From positions 54,115 through 118,114 of the forward strand of contig JALEPL010000002.1 of assembly GCA_022766245.1 (NCBI GenBank): DNA of 64,000 bases. Reading direction: 5' to 3'. Below the pieces are notes generated by a model, which was not told where the DNA came from, did not search any database, and was given only the letters and a program-made list of their open reading frames with translations. A program made the position numbers and the translations under genes. The DNA comes from Lachnospiraceae bacterium. GTDB lineage: Bacteria > Bacillota > Clostridia > Lachnospirales > Lachnospiraceae. This document shows, one piece after another, positions 42,824 through 51,563 of the stretch (position 1 is the stretch's first letter; the number at the start of each line of letters is the position of its first letter).

Positions 42824-44135
42824 ACCAGAAGTAGCGATTGTCGGCCGTCCGAATGTGGGTAAATCCACGCTTTTCAACGTGCTGGCAGGAGAGCGGATTT
42901 CGATTGTGCAGGATACACCGGGTGTAACCAGAGACCGGATTTATGCAGATGTGTCCTGGCTTAATTATAACTTTACTATGATTGATACCGGTGGTATTGA
43001 GCCGGACAGTGGAGATATTATTTTATCCCAGATGCGTGAGCAGGCACAGATTGCCATTGATACCGCAGATGTCATTATATTTATCACCGATGTGAGACAG
43101 GGACTGGTGGATTCAGATTCCAAAGTGGCAGACATGCTGCGCCGGTCCAAAAAACCGGTGGTACTGGCGGTAAATAAGGTGGATGATTTCAATAAATTTA
43201 TGCCGGATGTGTACGAATTCTATAATCTGGGTATTGGAGATCCGGTTCCGGTATCGGCGGCATCTCGTCTGGGTATCGGAGATTTATTGGATGAGGTAAC
43301 CAAGCATTTTACCAATGAGATGCTGGAGGAGAACGAGGATGATCGTCCCCGCATCGCCATCGTGGGAAAACCGAATGTGGGAAAGTCATCCCTGATTAAC
43401 AAGCTCACCGGAGAGAATCGTGTCATCGTATCGGATATCGCGGGCACCACCAGAGATGCAATCGATACAGACATTAAGTATAATGGGAAAGAATATGTAT
43501 TTATTGATACGGCAGGGCTTCGCAGAAAGAGCAAGATCAAGGAAGAACTGGAGCGATTCAGTATCATCCGGGCTGTGACGGCGGTGGAGCGTGCGGATGT
43601 GGTCATTGTGGTCATTGATGCCACCGAGGGTGTCACCGAGCAGGATGCGAAGATTGCAGGAATTGCCCATGAAAGGGGCAAAGGGATCATCGTTGCAGTG
43701 AACAAATGGGATGCCATCGAGAAAGACGACAAGACCATTTATAAGCATACGGAGAAGATCCGCCAGATTTTAAGCTTTATGCCCTACGCAGAGATTCTGT
43801 TTATTTCTGCCAAGACCGGACAGCGTACCGGAAAGATTTTTGAGACCATTGATATGGTGCTGGAGAATAACAGTATGCGTGTAGCTACCGGTGTGCTGAA
43901 TGAGATTATGGCTGAGGCTGTGGCCATGCAGCAGCCCCCTACGGATAAGGGAAAACGGTTAAAGCTGTATTACATCACCCAGGCTTCTGTTAAGCCGCCT
44001 ACCTTTGTGATTTTTGTCAATGACAAGAATCTCATGCATTTTTCTTATACCAGATATCTGGAAAATAAGATCCGGGAGGCTTTTGGGTTCCGGGGGACTT
44101 CGTTGAAATTCATCATACGTGAGAGGGTAGATTAG
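42816..44135 (+). CDS. der: Ribosome-associated GTPase Der (EngA)
   Basis: A 439-residue essential GTPase for 50S assembly with two G domains in tandem. First: G1 GRPNVGKST (about 10-18), G3 DTGG, G4 NKVD. Second: G1 GKPNVGKSS (about 183-191), G3 DTAG, G4 NKWD. The C-terminal KH-like domain ends with [15 protein letters not shown] 42816 has GGAAGGAG at 42803-42810 and overlaps the DUF512 stop (ATGAGTAA). Confidence 0.96.
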   Translation: MSKPEVAIVGRPNVGKSTLFNVLAGERISIVQDTPGVTRDRIYADVSWLNYNFTMIDTGGIEPDSGDIILSQMREQAQIAIDTADVIIFITDVRQGLVDSDSKVADMLRRSKKPVVLAVNKVDDFNKFMPDVYEFYNLGIGDPVPVSAASRLGIGDLLDEVTKHFTNEMLEENEDDRPRIAIVGKPNVGKSSLINKLTGENRVIVSDIAGTTRDAIDTDIKYNGKEYVFIDTAGLRRKSKIKEELERFSIIRAVTAVERADVVIVVIDATEGVTEQDAKIAGIAHERGKGIIVAVNKWDAIEKDDKTIYKHTEKIRQILSFMPYAEILFISAKTGQRTGKIFETIDMVLENNSMRVATGVLNEIMAEAVAMQQPPTDKGKRLKLYYITQASVKPPTFVIFVNDKNLMHFSYTRYLENKIREAFGFRGTSLKFIIRERVD

Positions 44136-44157
44136 AGCAAAATTAAGACAATGAACC

Positions 44158-44196
44158 GGCATCAGGACTCCGTCACCTTCGGTGACACCTCATGCC
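44158..44196 (+). repeat. Double-stem leader repeat, copy 3 (before plsY)
   Basis: Outer stem GGCATCAGG (44158-44166) with CCTCATGCC (44188-44196), one mismatch; inner stem GTCACC-TTC-GGTGAC (44172-44186). It lies between der and plsY, a few bases before the AAAGGAAG ribosome site. The 18-base block of copies 1 and 2 is only faintly recognisable upstream. Confidence 0.72.
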
Positions 44197-44216
44197 AAAA
44201 GAAAGGAAGACTAGAG

Positions 44217-44867
44217 ATGATAGCAGGGCGTATAGTATCTCTTCTAATTGGTTATTTATGTGGTCTGTTTTTGTTGGGATATTTAATTGGAAAGACAAAG
44301 CATGTGGATCTTCATGAGGTGGGAAGCGGAAACGTAGGAACCACCAACACGGCTCGAAGCCTGGGAGCAAAGGCCGGAGCATTGACCCTGGTAAGTGATG
44401 TCTGCAAGGTGTTGGTTGCTATGCTTATCACATGGCTGATTTTCCGGAATCAGTATCCGGAGCAGATTCGTGTGCTGGAGCTGTATGCTGCAACAGGTGC
44501 AGTGCTGGGACACAATTTCCCGGTATATATGAAGTTTAAAGGTGGAAAAGGTATTGCATGTACCGGTGGTCTGGTAATCGGGTTCTGTCCATTAGCCATT
44601 CCGGTGAGCCTGGGACTCTTTCTGATCATTACCGTGGTGACCCGGTATGTATCTTTAGGCTCAATCATCGCAGTGATTGCGCTGATGATACAGGTTATCA
44701 TTTTCGGGCAGACGGGTCATCTGAATGTGCCGGCAGAAAATCTGATTGAGGTTTACTGTGTGACAGGCTTTGTTGTGGTGTTGGCCATTATCCGGCATCA
44801 TGCCAATATCGGCCGTTTGATTAAGGGTACAGAAAACAAGTTTTCATTACATAAAAAGGAGCAGTAA
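44217..44867 (+). CDS. plsY: Acyl-phosphate:glycerol-3-phosphate acyltransferase
   Basis: A 216-residue membrane enzyme making lysophosphatidic acid, the first step of phospholipid synthesis. The three active-site loops are present: GSGNVGTTNTAR, GHNFPVYMKFKGGKG and the later HHANIGRL. Several membrane helices span it. ATG 44217 follows AAAGGAAG. The downstream neighbour gpsA, one base away, makes its substrate glycerol-3-phosphate, a common and meaningful pairing. Confidence 0.95.
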   Translation: MIAGRIVSLLIGYLCGLFLLGYLIGKTKHVDLHEVGSGNVGTTNTARSLGAKAGALTLVSDVCKVLVAMLITWLIFRNQYPEQIRVLELYAATGAVLGHNFPVYMKFKGGKGIACTGGLVIGFCPLAIPVSLGLFLIITVVTRYVSLGSIIAVIALMIQVIIFGQTGHLNVPAENLIEVYCVTGFVVVLAIIRHHANIGRLIKGTENKFSLHKKEQ

Positions 44868-44868
44868 T

Positions 44869-45879
44869 ATGGCGAAGGTGAGTGTGATTGGAGCGGGAAG
44901 CTGGGGAACAGCACTGGCAGTAGTGCTTCACAACAATGGACATGAGGTGTGCATCTGGTCTGCTATCGAATCGGAGATTACGATGCTTTCTGAGAAACAT
45001 GAGCAGGTGGAAAAACTGCCTGGGGTAAAACTTTCGGAGGATATGCTATTTACCACCGATTTGGAGCAGGCAATTGTGGGAAAGGATATGCTGGTTTTGG
45101 CGGTGCCATCCCCCTTTACCAGAAGTACAGCAGCAGCTATGAACCCTTATGTGTCAGAGAATCAGCTGATTGTCAGCGTGGCAAAGGGAATAGAGGAAAA
45201 TACTCTGATGACCCTTTCTCAGATTATTAAGGAGGAAATCCCGCAGTGCAAGGTGGCGGTGCTCTGTGGACCCAGCCATGCGGAGGAAGTGGGAGTGGGA
45301 CTCCCTACCATTCTTGTGGCTGGTGCGGCAAAGCGCGAGATTGCGGAGCTGGTACAGAGTACATTTATGAATGAGGTGCTTCGGATTTATACCAGTCCGG
45401 ATGTGCTTGGCATGGAGCTGGGAGCTTCCCTGAAAAACGTCATTGCTCTGGCAGCGGGTATGGCGGATGGCTTGGGTTATGGAGACAATACGAAAGCGGC
45501 GCTTATTACCAGAGGTATTTCTGAGATGTCCCGACTGGCCATTGCTATGGGGGCAAAACAGGAGACATTGAACGGACTAACCGGTATTGGAGACTTAATC
45601 GTTACCTGTGCCAGCAAGCACAGCAGAAACCGGAGAGCCGGATATCTCATGGGACAGGGATATACCATGCAGCAGGCCATGGACGAAGTGAAAATGGTGG
45701 TAGAAGGTGTGTATTCTGCCAAGGCGGCTATGGCACTGGCACAGAAATATCAGGTGGCATTGCCCATCATCGAACAGGTGAATGAAGTACTTTTTGCGGA
45801 TAAACCGGTGAAACAGGCGGTTTCCGAGTTGATGCTCCGGGATAAAAAGGTGGAGCATGACGATTTGGAATGGGAGTGA
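44869..45879 (+). CDS. gpsA: NAD(P)H-dependent glycerol-3-phosphate dehydrogenase
   Basis: A 336-residue enzyme reducing dihydroxyacetone phosphate to sn-glycerol-3-phosphate. The nucleotide-binding [10 protein letters not shown] is at 8-17, the catalytic Lys lies in [10 protein letters not shown] near 190, and [12 protein letters not shown] is conserved. AAGGAG precedes the ATG. It provides the acceptor for PlsY directly upstream and probably also for lipoteichoic-acid-like polymers (compare 54968). Confidence 0.96.
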   Translation: MAKVSVIGAGSWGTALAVVLHNNGHEVCIWSAIESEITMLSEKHEQVEKLPGVKLSEDMLFTTDLEQAIVGKDMLVLAVPSPFTRSTAAAMNPYVSENQLIVSVAKGIEENTLMTLSQIIKEEIPQCKVAVLCGPSHAEEVGVGLPTILVAGAAKREIAELVQSTFMNEVLRIYTSPDVLGMELGASLKNVIALAAGMADGLGYGDNTKAALITRGISEMSRLAIAMGAKQETLNGLTGIGDLIVTCASKHSRNRRAGYLMGQGYTMQQAMDEVKMVVEGVYSAKAAMALAQKYQVALPIIEQVNEVLFADKPVKQAVSELMLRDKKVEHDDLEWE

Positions 45880-45884
45880 TACAA

Positions 45885-46319
45885 ATGGAAACAATTAGAA
45901 TCAAATATTTTTCCGATCAGATTGATAAGCTTACCTACATCGATGGCAAATCCGACTGGATTGATCTGAGAGCCTCGGAGGAGGTTGTCATGAAGGCCGG
46001 TGAGTTCAGACTGATTCCTTTGGGGGTGGCCATGCAGCTTCCACCGGGATATGAAGCACATCTGGTGCCTCGCAGCTCTACTTATAAAAATTTTGGTATT
46101 ATCCAGACCAATAGCTGTGGAATTGTGGATGGTTCCTATTGTGGAGATGATGATATGTGGCGGATGCCGGCACTGGCTATGCGTGATACAGTGATTCATG
46201 TAAATGACCGGATCGCACAGTTTCGAATCTATAAAAATCAGCCGCAGATTCAGTTTGAAGAGGTGACAACACTTGGCAATGCCAACCGGGGAGGGTTTGG
46301 CAGTACCGGAACAAAATAG
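45885..46319 (+). CDS. dut: dUTP diphosphatase
   Basis: A 144-residue homotrimeric dUTPase that lowers dUTP and provides dUMP. Motifs: [10 protein letters not shown] (motif 2), [15 protein letters not shown] (motif 3 with the catalytic Asp) and the C-terminal RGGFGSTG (motif 5). ATG 45885 follows GGGAG by eight bases; ATG 45870 is in frame but has no site. It lies just behind gpsA, probably co-transcribed. Confidence 0.92.
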   Translation: METIRIKYFSDQIDKLTYIDGKSDWIDLRASEEVVMKAGEFRLIPLGVAMQLPPGYEAHLVPRSSTYKNFGIIQTNSCGIVDGSYCGDDDMWRMPALAMRDTVIHVNDRIAQFRIYKNQPQIQFEEVTTLGNANRGGFGSTGTK

Positions 46320-46350
46320 AAAGGTATATTTGTTTCAAGGAGGTAAAACA

Positions 46351-46995
46351 ATGGAAGAGCGTATGGTAAAGTTTTATGCAAAGGAAAGCAGCAAATTGGC
46401 ATTACATGCGGTGCCGGGGCATTTTTCCACCAGTCATTCCCACATCAATTACTATATTGATGTGACCACCATGAAGACCCGTGTCAACGAGGCAAAGGAA
46501 GTGGCGAAGGTTTTGGCATCAAAGACTTATGATGCAACGGCTTATGTGGATACTATAGTTTGTATGGATGGGACAGAAGTGATCGGAGGATTTTTGGCGG
46601 AACAGTATCAGCAGATGCATGTGCTCTCCATCAACCAGCATCAGACCATTTATGTGGTTTCTCCGGAGGTAAACAGCAACAATCAGATGATTTTCCGTGA
46701 CAACATGAAGCATACCATTAGAGGAAAACATGTGGTACTGCTTCTGGATACTACCACAACGGGAGAAACGATTCGCCGCAGTATGGAGTGTATTCGCTAT
46801 TATGGCGGAACGGTTCAGGCAGTGGCATCGATCTTTTCCACTGTTACTGAGGTGGAAGGAAATAAGATTGTGAGCATTTTTGACGGGGAAGATGTACCGA
46901 ATTATCAGGCTTATAGTCAGAATACCTGTCCTTATTGTGCAAAGGGAGAAAAGCTTGAGGCAATGGTGAATGGATATGGGTATTCAAAACTATGA
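46351..46995 (+). CDS. PRPP-dependent phosphoribosyltransferase (orotate PRT-like)
   Basis: A 214-residue type I phosphoribosyltransferase. The PRPP loop is visible as VVLLLDTTTTGET near 129-141, where most relatives have DD(V/L)xTTG; the two Asp positions are here Asp-Thr. The layout is close to orotate phosphoribosyltransferase, but the usual orotate signature is not clear, so the base is uncertain. A CPYC near the C-terminus could bind a metal. ATG 46351 is set by AAGGAGG. Confidence 0.75.
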   Translation: MEERMVKFYAKESSKLALHAVPGHFSTSHSHINYYIDVTTMKTRVNEAKEVAKVLASKTYDATAYVDTIVCMDGTEVIGGFLAEQYQQMHVLSINQHQTIYVVSPEVNSNNQMIFRDNMKHTIRGKHVVLLLDTTTTGETIRRSMECIRYYGGTVQAVASIFSTVTEVEGNKIVSIFDGEDVPNYQAYSQNTCPYCAKGEKLEAMVNGYGYSKL

Positions 46996-47106
46996 CTTTC
47001 GTCAGATTGTCCAAAAAGAAATTGGGTTTTCGTTAGTATGACGAAAAATACAAAAAATATACGTTTTATTGGGTAGAACTAACAAAAAAAACAAGAAACT
47101 TTGTGG

Positions 47107-47134
47107 AATCCTTGCATAGCCAAATGCAAGGATT
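47107..47134. repeat. Perfect 11-bp inverted repeat upstream of msmK
   Basis: AATCCTTGCAT (47107-47117) and ATGCAAGGATT (47124-47134) with a six-base gap. No T-run follows rightward. About 25 bases later TGCAAGCGGTTCA (47159-47171) resembles a catabolite-response element shortened by one base. The dyad may bind a sugar regulator. I found no convincing -35/-10 pair in 46996-47228. Confidence 0.45.
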
Positions 47135-47228
47135 TACGTTATTATGAGATAGTAAACGTGCAAGCGGTTCACAGAGAGAATGCGAACCGAAAAGAGAGTA
47201 AAACATGTAACGCAGGAGGTTTATTGGA

Positions 47229-48341
47229 ATGGCAAGTTTATCATTGAAGAACATTTGCAAAGTATACCCAAACGGATTTAAGGCCGTAACAGATTTCAAT
47301 CTTGAGGTTGAGGACAAAGAGTTTATCATCTTTGTTGGACCTTCCGGATGTGGTAAATCTACTACACTTCGTATGATCGCTGGTTTGGAGGATATCTCTT
47401 CCGGTGAGTTAGCCATTGATGGAAGAGTTGTAAATGACGTAGAGCCGAAGGATAGAGATATCGCAATGGTATTCCAGAACTACGCTTTGTATCCTCATAT
47501 GACTGTATTTGATAACATGGCATTTGGATTAAAGTTAAGAAAGGTTCCGAAGGACGAGATTAAGAAGAAAGTTGAGGAGGCAGCTAAGATCCTTGATCTG
47601 GAGAAGCTGCTTGATCGTAAGCCGAAGGCTTTGTCCGGTGGACAGAGACAGCGTGTTGCCATGGGTCGTGCAATCGTTCGTAATCCTAAGGTATTCTTGA
47701 TGGATGAGCCGTTATCCAACCTGGATGCTAAGCTTCGTGTACAGATGAGATCTGAGATCGCTGCATTACATCAGAGATTAGGTGCTACTATCATCTACGT
47801 AACACATGATCAGACAGAGGCTATGACACTGGGAACCAGAATCGTAGTATTAAAAGATGGTGTAATCATGCAGGTAGATTCTCCTCAGAAGTTATACAAC
47901 CAGCCGAACAACCTGTTCGTTGCAGGCTTCATCGGATCTCCCCAGATGAACTTTATCGATGCAGAGTGCCATATCGACGGAGACAAGGCTGTATTGGAGA
48001 TGCAGGACACTTCTATCACATTACCGGCAGGAAAGTCAAAGAAGCTCATTGATGGCGGATATGACGGAAAGACTGTAGTAATGGGTATCAGACCTGAGGA
48101 TGTCAGCGATTCACAGATTATGATTGACACCTTCAAGGAGAGCAGCATTGAGACAGATGTAACCGGATACGAGTTGTTAGGCGCAGAGGTTCTGTTATAC
48201 TTCAACTTCGCAAATGCTAACATGACAGCAAGAGTAGATTCCAGAACTCCTGCTCGTCTTGGCGATCACATTAAGCTTGCATTCGATCCTGAGAAGATTC
48301 ATGTATTTGATAAAGAGACCGAATTGACAATTACCAACTAA
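47229..48341 (+). CDS. msmK: Carbohydrate ABC transporter ATPase, MsmK/UgpC type
   Basis: A 370-residue ATPase for sugar importers. Walker A GPSGCGKST near 38-46, signature LSGGQRQRVAMGRA, DEPLSNLDAKLR, and the C-terminal OB-fold (about 245-370) that binds regulators in this family. No permease or binding protein is near, so it probably serves several sugar importers encoded elsewhere, as MsmK does in streptococci. Codons are markedly biased (GTT, CGT, CTT, GAT), unlike neighbouring genes and like rplS, indicating high expression. Confidence 0.92.
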   Translation: MASLSLKNICKVYPNGFKAVTDFNLEVEDKEFIIFVGPSGCGKSTTLRMIAGLEDISSGELAIDGRVVNDVEPKDRDIAMVFQNYALYPHMTVFDNMAFGLKLRKVPKDEIKKKVEEAAKILDLEKLLDRKPKALSGGQRQRVAMGRAIVRNPKVFLMDEPLSNLDAKLRVQMRSEIAALHQRLGATIIYVTHDQTEAMTLGTRIVVLKDGVIMQVDSPQKLYNQPNNLFVAGFIGSPQMNFIDAECHIDGDKAVLEMQDTSITLPAGKSKKLIDGGYDGKTVVMGIRPEDVSDSQIMIDTFKESSIETDVTGYELLGAEVLLYFNFANANMTARVDSRTPARLGDHIKLAFDPEKIHVFDKETELTITN

Positions 48342-48372
48342 TTCAGTACAATCTAATATTAGATAGTGCGAT

Positions 48373-48402
48373 AGCCCGGGTGCTCAGTGCGCTCGGGCTT
48401 TT
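48373..48402 (+). terminator. Intrinsic terminator of msmK
   Basis: AGCCCG (48373-48378) pairs with CGGGCT (48394-48399), followed by TTTT. It lies 23 bases before the cdaR-type gene. Confidence 0.8.
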
Positions 48403-48425
48403 CCTATATATAGAGGAGCAAAAGT

Positions 48426-49493
48426 ATGGTATCAAATCAAAAAATACAAAGCATGCTGAAGGAGATAACCGATATTTCAAAAACAGAGTTGCTCTTGTAT
48501 GATGAAAAGGGAAAATTTGTAGCCAGCACCATGAAAGAATCGCCGGAGCTGGAGCGTGAAGTGCAGGAATTTGCATCTTCCATGGCAGAGATTCAGGTGC
48601 TGTCCGGTTATCATTTTTTTAAGGTGGCCGTAAATCAGGATGTGGAATATATTCTTTTGACTAAGGCGGGCAGTGATGAAGCCTACATGGTGGGAAGACT
48701 GACGGTGTGTCAGCTGCGGAATTATCTGCTGAATAATCGGGAACAATCGGATAAGAATAATCTTATGCAGAATATCCTTCTGGGCAACATGCTGGTGGTG
48801 GACATGTATAACAAAGCAAAAAAGCTTCATATTGAGCAGGCGAGACGACTGGTTTATGTTGTTGAGGTGGAAGGAAAAAAAGATCCTCTGATTGTGGAGA
48901 TGGTAAAAAATCTGGTGGCAGATCACAGCAAGGATTTTGTAACAGAAGTGGATGAGCAGAATGTGGTCTTGATCAAGAATGCCACATCTATGAAAAGCGA
49001 TGAAGATGCGCTGATTCTGGCAAAACAGATTGTGGACAATCTTCAGTCGGAAGCGATGGTCAAAGTGCGTGTGGGGTACGGCAATTTTGTCGATACGCTT
49101 CCGGATATTGCCAAGTCCTACCAGGAAGCGAAAATGGCATTGGAGGTAGGGGATATTTTCTATGCCGAGGAGAATACCATATCTTACGGTAAGCTGGGGA
49201 TTGGAAGACTGATTTATCAGATTCCTATGAGTTTGTGTGAGATGTTTATCAAGGAAGTATTCGGAGAGCGCACATTGGATCTGGACGAGGAAACTTTGAA
49301 TACCATACAAAAGTTTTTTGATAATAACCTGAATATTTCAGAGACAGCCAGACAGCTTTATATTCACAGGAATACATTGGTGTATCGTCTGGAAAGACTG
49401 GAAAAAATGATTGGACTTGATATTCGTAAATTTGAAGATGCTATGACGTTTAAGATTGCCATGATGGTAATGGCACATATGAACCATGAGTAA
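48426..49493 (+). CDS. CdaR/PucR-type transcriptional regulator
   Basis: A 355-residue regulator. The C-terminal helix-turn-helix (about 300-350, NNLNISETARQLYIHRNTLVYRLERL) is the PucR/CdaR HTH_30 form, and the N-terminal part looks like a sugar-acid-binding sensor domain; the middle (about 130-270) is the GGDEF-like CdaR domain. Relatives control sugar diacid or purine use and carbohydrate transport. It follows msmK after a terminator, and overlaps the acyltransferase gene by 8 bases (ATGAGTAA), so it is coupled to that cluster. Confidence 0.85.
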   Translation: MVSNQKIQSMLKEITDISKTELLLYDEKGKFVASTMKESPELEREVQEFASSMAEIQVLSGYHFFKVAVNQDVEYILLTKAGSDEAYMVGRLTVCQLRNYLLNNREQSDKNNLMQNILLGNMLVVDMYNKAKKLHIEQARRLVYVVEVEGKKDPLIVEMVKNLVADHSKDFVTEVDEQNVVLIKNATSMKSDEDALILAKQIVDNLQSEAMVKVRVGYGNFVDTLPDIAKSYQEAKMALEVGDIFYAEENTISYGKLGIGRLIYQIPMSLCEMFIKEVFGERTLDLDEETLNTIQKFFDNNLNISETARQLYIHRNTLVYRLERLEKMIGLDIRKFEDAMTFKIAMMVMAHMNHE

Positions 49494-50859
49494 AACAGCT
49501 ATGAAGAAGAAAAGCAAAGAAAAGTTATCAAATCAGGTACAACAGGAAGAAAATAGCGAGATGAAAATGAAGAACCGGCAGAAGCCTTCCAGAAAGGAAA
49601 TACGCTGGGATAAGCTGGATAATACGGCGCATATTTTCCCTGTGATTGCAGGAGAATCTATGAGCAATGTATACCGGATTGCAGTGACACTGACAGAGGA
49701 TATTGTTCCGGAAATCCTGCAGGAGGCACTGGATCTCGTACTTCCGAAGATGGCAGGATTTAATCTCAGGCTTCGGCAGGGGATGTTTTGGTACTATTTT
49801 GAGGAAAACGGAAAACCGGCTCCTGTGGTGGAAGAGGAAACAGAATTTCCCTGCCGTTATATTCATCAGAATAAGAACCGAAGCTATCTGTTTCGTGTCA
49901 GTTATTACAAAAAACGGATTAATCTGGAAGTTTTTCATGTGCTCACGGATGGGATGGGCGGCATTAACTTTTTAAAAGAACTGACTTATCAGTATCTGAG
50001 GCTGCTTCACGCTCCGCTTCGGGAACAGCTGGGAGATCAGCTAAGCAGCGACACTTCCCTGAATCGGGAAGACAGTTTTTTGAAAAATTATCACAGAAGT
50101 CATGCAAAGGGATATAAGACAAGGAAAGCCTATCTGGTAAAAGGAGAGCAACTGCGAAAGGAAGAACTGGGTGTGATACACGGAATCATGCCGGTTTCCC
50201 GGTTAAAGGAGGTCTGTCACAGATATCAGGTTAGTATCAACGAGTATCTGGTAGCCACATTTATTTGGGCAGTGTATCAGGAGTATCTCCATGGAATGCC
50301 ATCGAAACGTCCGATTCGTGTAGCGGTTCCGGTCAATCTACGACCCTATTTCCAGTCCATCACAACGAAAAACTTTTTTATCATGGTGTCCGCAGAGTAT
50401 GGGGCAGACAAGGAAAATGAAAGCTTTGAGGATGTGTTGAAGGCGGTGGCGGATAGTCTGCGCAGCCAGATTACCAAGGAGCATTTGGAAGAACTTTTTT
50501 CCTATAATGTATCCAATGAGAAACACCTGATGGCAAGAGCGGTGCCTCTGCCATTGAAAAATATAGCCATTCGCTATGTGTACACTTCAGCGGCATTGGC
50601 GAACACATCAACGGTTACCAATATTGGGAATATTAAGGTGGCGGATGAGTATAAGCCATATATCCAGTCTTTTCATGCGTTTCTTGCCATGTCAAAAGGA
50701 CAGGAAATCAAGGGAACCATCTGTTCCTATGAAGATGAGCTGGTATTTACATTCAGTTCAATTCTTCGGGACACCTCAATCCAGAAATGCTTTTTCCGGA
50801 AACTGGCAGAGGACGGAGTAGATGTTACGATAGAGAGTAATGGAGCGTATTATGAGTAA
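49486..50859 (+). CDS. Alcohol acetyltransferase/condensation-like acyltransferase
   Basis: A 457-residue soluble enzyme of the CoA-dependent acyltransferase (BAHD/condensation-like) fold. The catalytic HxxxDG is at 151-156 (FHVLTDGMGG), and the second-domain features NLRPYF and TNIGNIKV resemble the DFGWG-like region of this superfamily. The N-terminal 35 residues are Lys-rich. Relatives transfer acyl groups to alcohols or build polyketide esters. Its gene overlaps both neighbours by the same ATGAGTAA string. Substrate unknown. Confidence 0.78.
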   Translation: MSKTAMKKKSKEKLSNQVQQEENSEMKMKNRQKPSRKEIRWDKLDNTAHIFPVIAGESMSNVYRIAVTLTEDIVPEILQEALDLVLPKMAGFNLRLRQGMFWYYFEENGKPAPVVEEETEFPCRYIHQNKNRSYLFRVSYYKKRINLEVFHVLTDGMGGINFLKELTYQYLRLLHAPLREQLGDQLSSDTSLNREDSFLKNYHRSHAKGYKTRKAYLVKGEQLRKEELGVIHGIMPVSRLKEVCHRYQVSINEYLVATFIWAVYQEYLHGMPSKRPIRVAVPVNLRPYFQSITTKNFFIMVSAEYGADKENESFEDVLKAVADSLRSQITKEHLEELFSYNVSNEKHLMARAVPLPLKNIAIRYVYTSAALANTSTVTNIGNIKVADEYKPYIQSFHAFLAMSKGQEIKGTICSYEDELVFTFSSILRDTSIQKCFFRKLAEDGVDVTIESNGAYYE

Positions 50860-51514
50860 ATGCAAAGTGTGTCATGTGGAAATAAAGGATGAGAGCAGTA
50901 TCTGCCCTCTGTGTCATAATGTAATCGAACAAAAAGAAGACAGTGAGAATTTTTATCCCGATGTGCGTGTTTTTACAAGAAAAATGCGGATGGTGTCCAA
51001 TGTTTTTTTGCTTGTCATGATTATTATTGCTGCGGTGGTGACATATATCAATTACGAATATATCAGGGGCATGTGGTGGAGCTTTATCGTGGATGCAGCA
51101 TTGCTTTATGTTTATCTGATTCTCCGGTTTCTGGTGCTGGGTAACAGCGGATATCGGACGAAGATGCTATGGATGACCCTCATATCGATTATGTATCTGA
51201 TTCTGGTGGACTGGGTTACCGGTTATCGTGGCTGGGCCTTAAACTTCGTGCTTCCCGGAGGTATCCTGGCATTGGATCTGGGAATCTTTGTCCTGATGTT
51301 TGTGAATTTTAGAAACTGGCAGAGTTATCTGCCTCTTCAGATATGGATGACCGTGTGCAGCTTAGTGCCCATGCTGTTTTGTGCCCTTCACTGGATTACG
51401 ATTCCAATTTTAAGTGTGGTAGCGTTTGGTGTGTCGCTTTTTTTATTCCTGGGAACATTAATCATCGGAGATCGGCGTGCAAGAACGGAGTTGAAAAGAA
51501 GATTTCATATATAA
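50852..51514 (+). CDS. Zinc-ribbon six-helix membrane protein (DUF6320-like)
   Basis: A 220-residue protein. Residues 4-21 form a zinc ribbon (C4-C7 and C18-C21). From about 47 to 210 there are six membrane segments with short loops, and the C-terminus is basic (DRRARTELKRR). This is the pattern of DUF6320, usually annotated next to alcohol-acetyltransferase-like genes. ATG 50852 overlaps the upstream stop; ATG 50840 is in frame but has no ribosome site. Function unknown: it may anchor or assist the acyltransferase at the membrane. Confidence 0.75.
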   Translation: MSKCKVCHVEIKDESSICPLCHNVIEQKEDSENFYPDVRVFTRKMRMVSNVFLLVMIIIAAVVTYINYEYIRGMWWSFIVDAALLYVYLILRFLVLGNSGYRTKMLWMTLISIMYLILVDWVTGYRGWALNFVLPGGILALDLGIFVLMFVNFRNWQSYLPLQIWMTVCSLVPMLFCALHWITIPILSVVAFGVSLFLFLGTLIIGDRRARTELKRRFHI

Positions 51515-51563
51515 ATTTATGATTTGACAAAATCTAAGATGAGAGTGTGGAAGTGTAGAAACA

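Noticed and set aside
46351..46995. Naming the phosphoribosyltransferase pyrE
   Set aside because: The PRPP loop is present, but the orotate-specific residues are not clear and no other pyr gene is near.
46997..47046. TTTCGTCA...TGACGAAA inverted repeat after the phosphoribosyltransferase gene as a terminator
   Set aside because: The arms are 34 bases apart and no T-run follows rightward.
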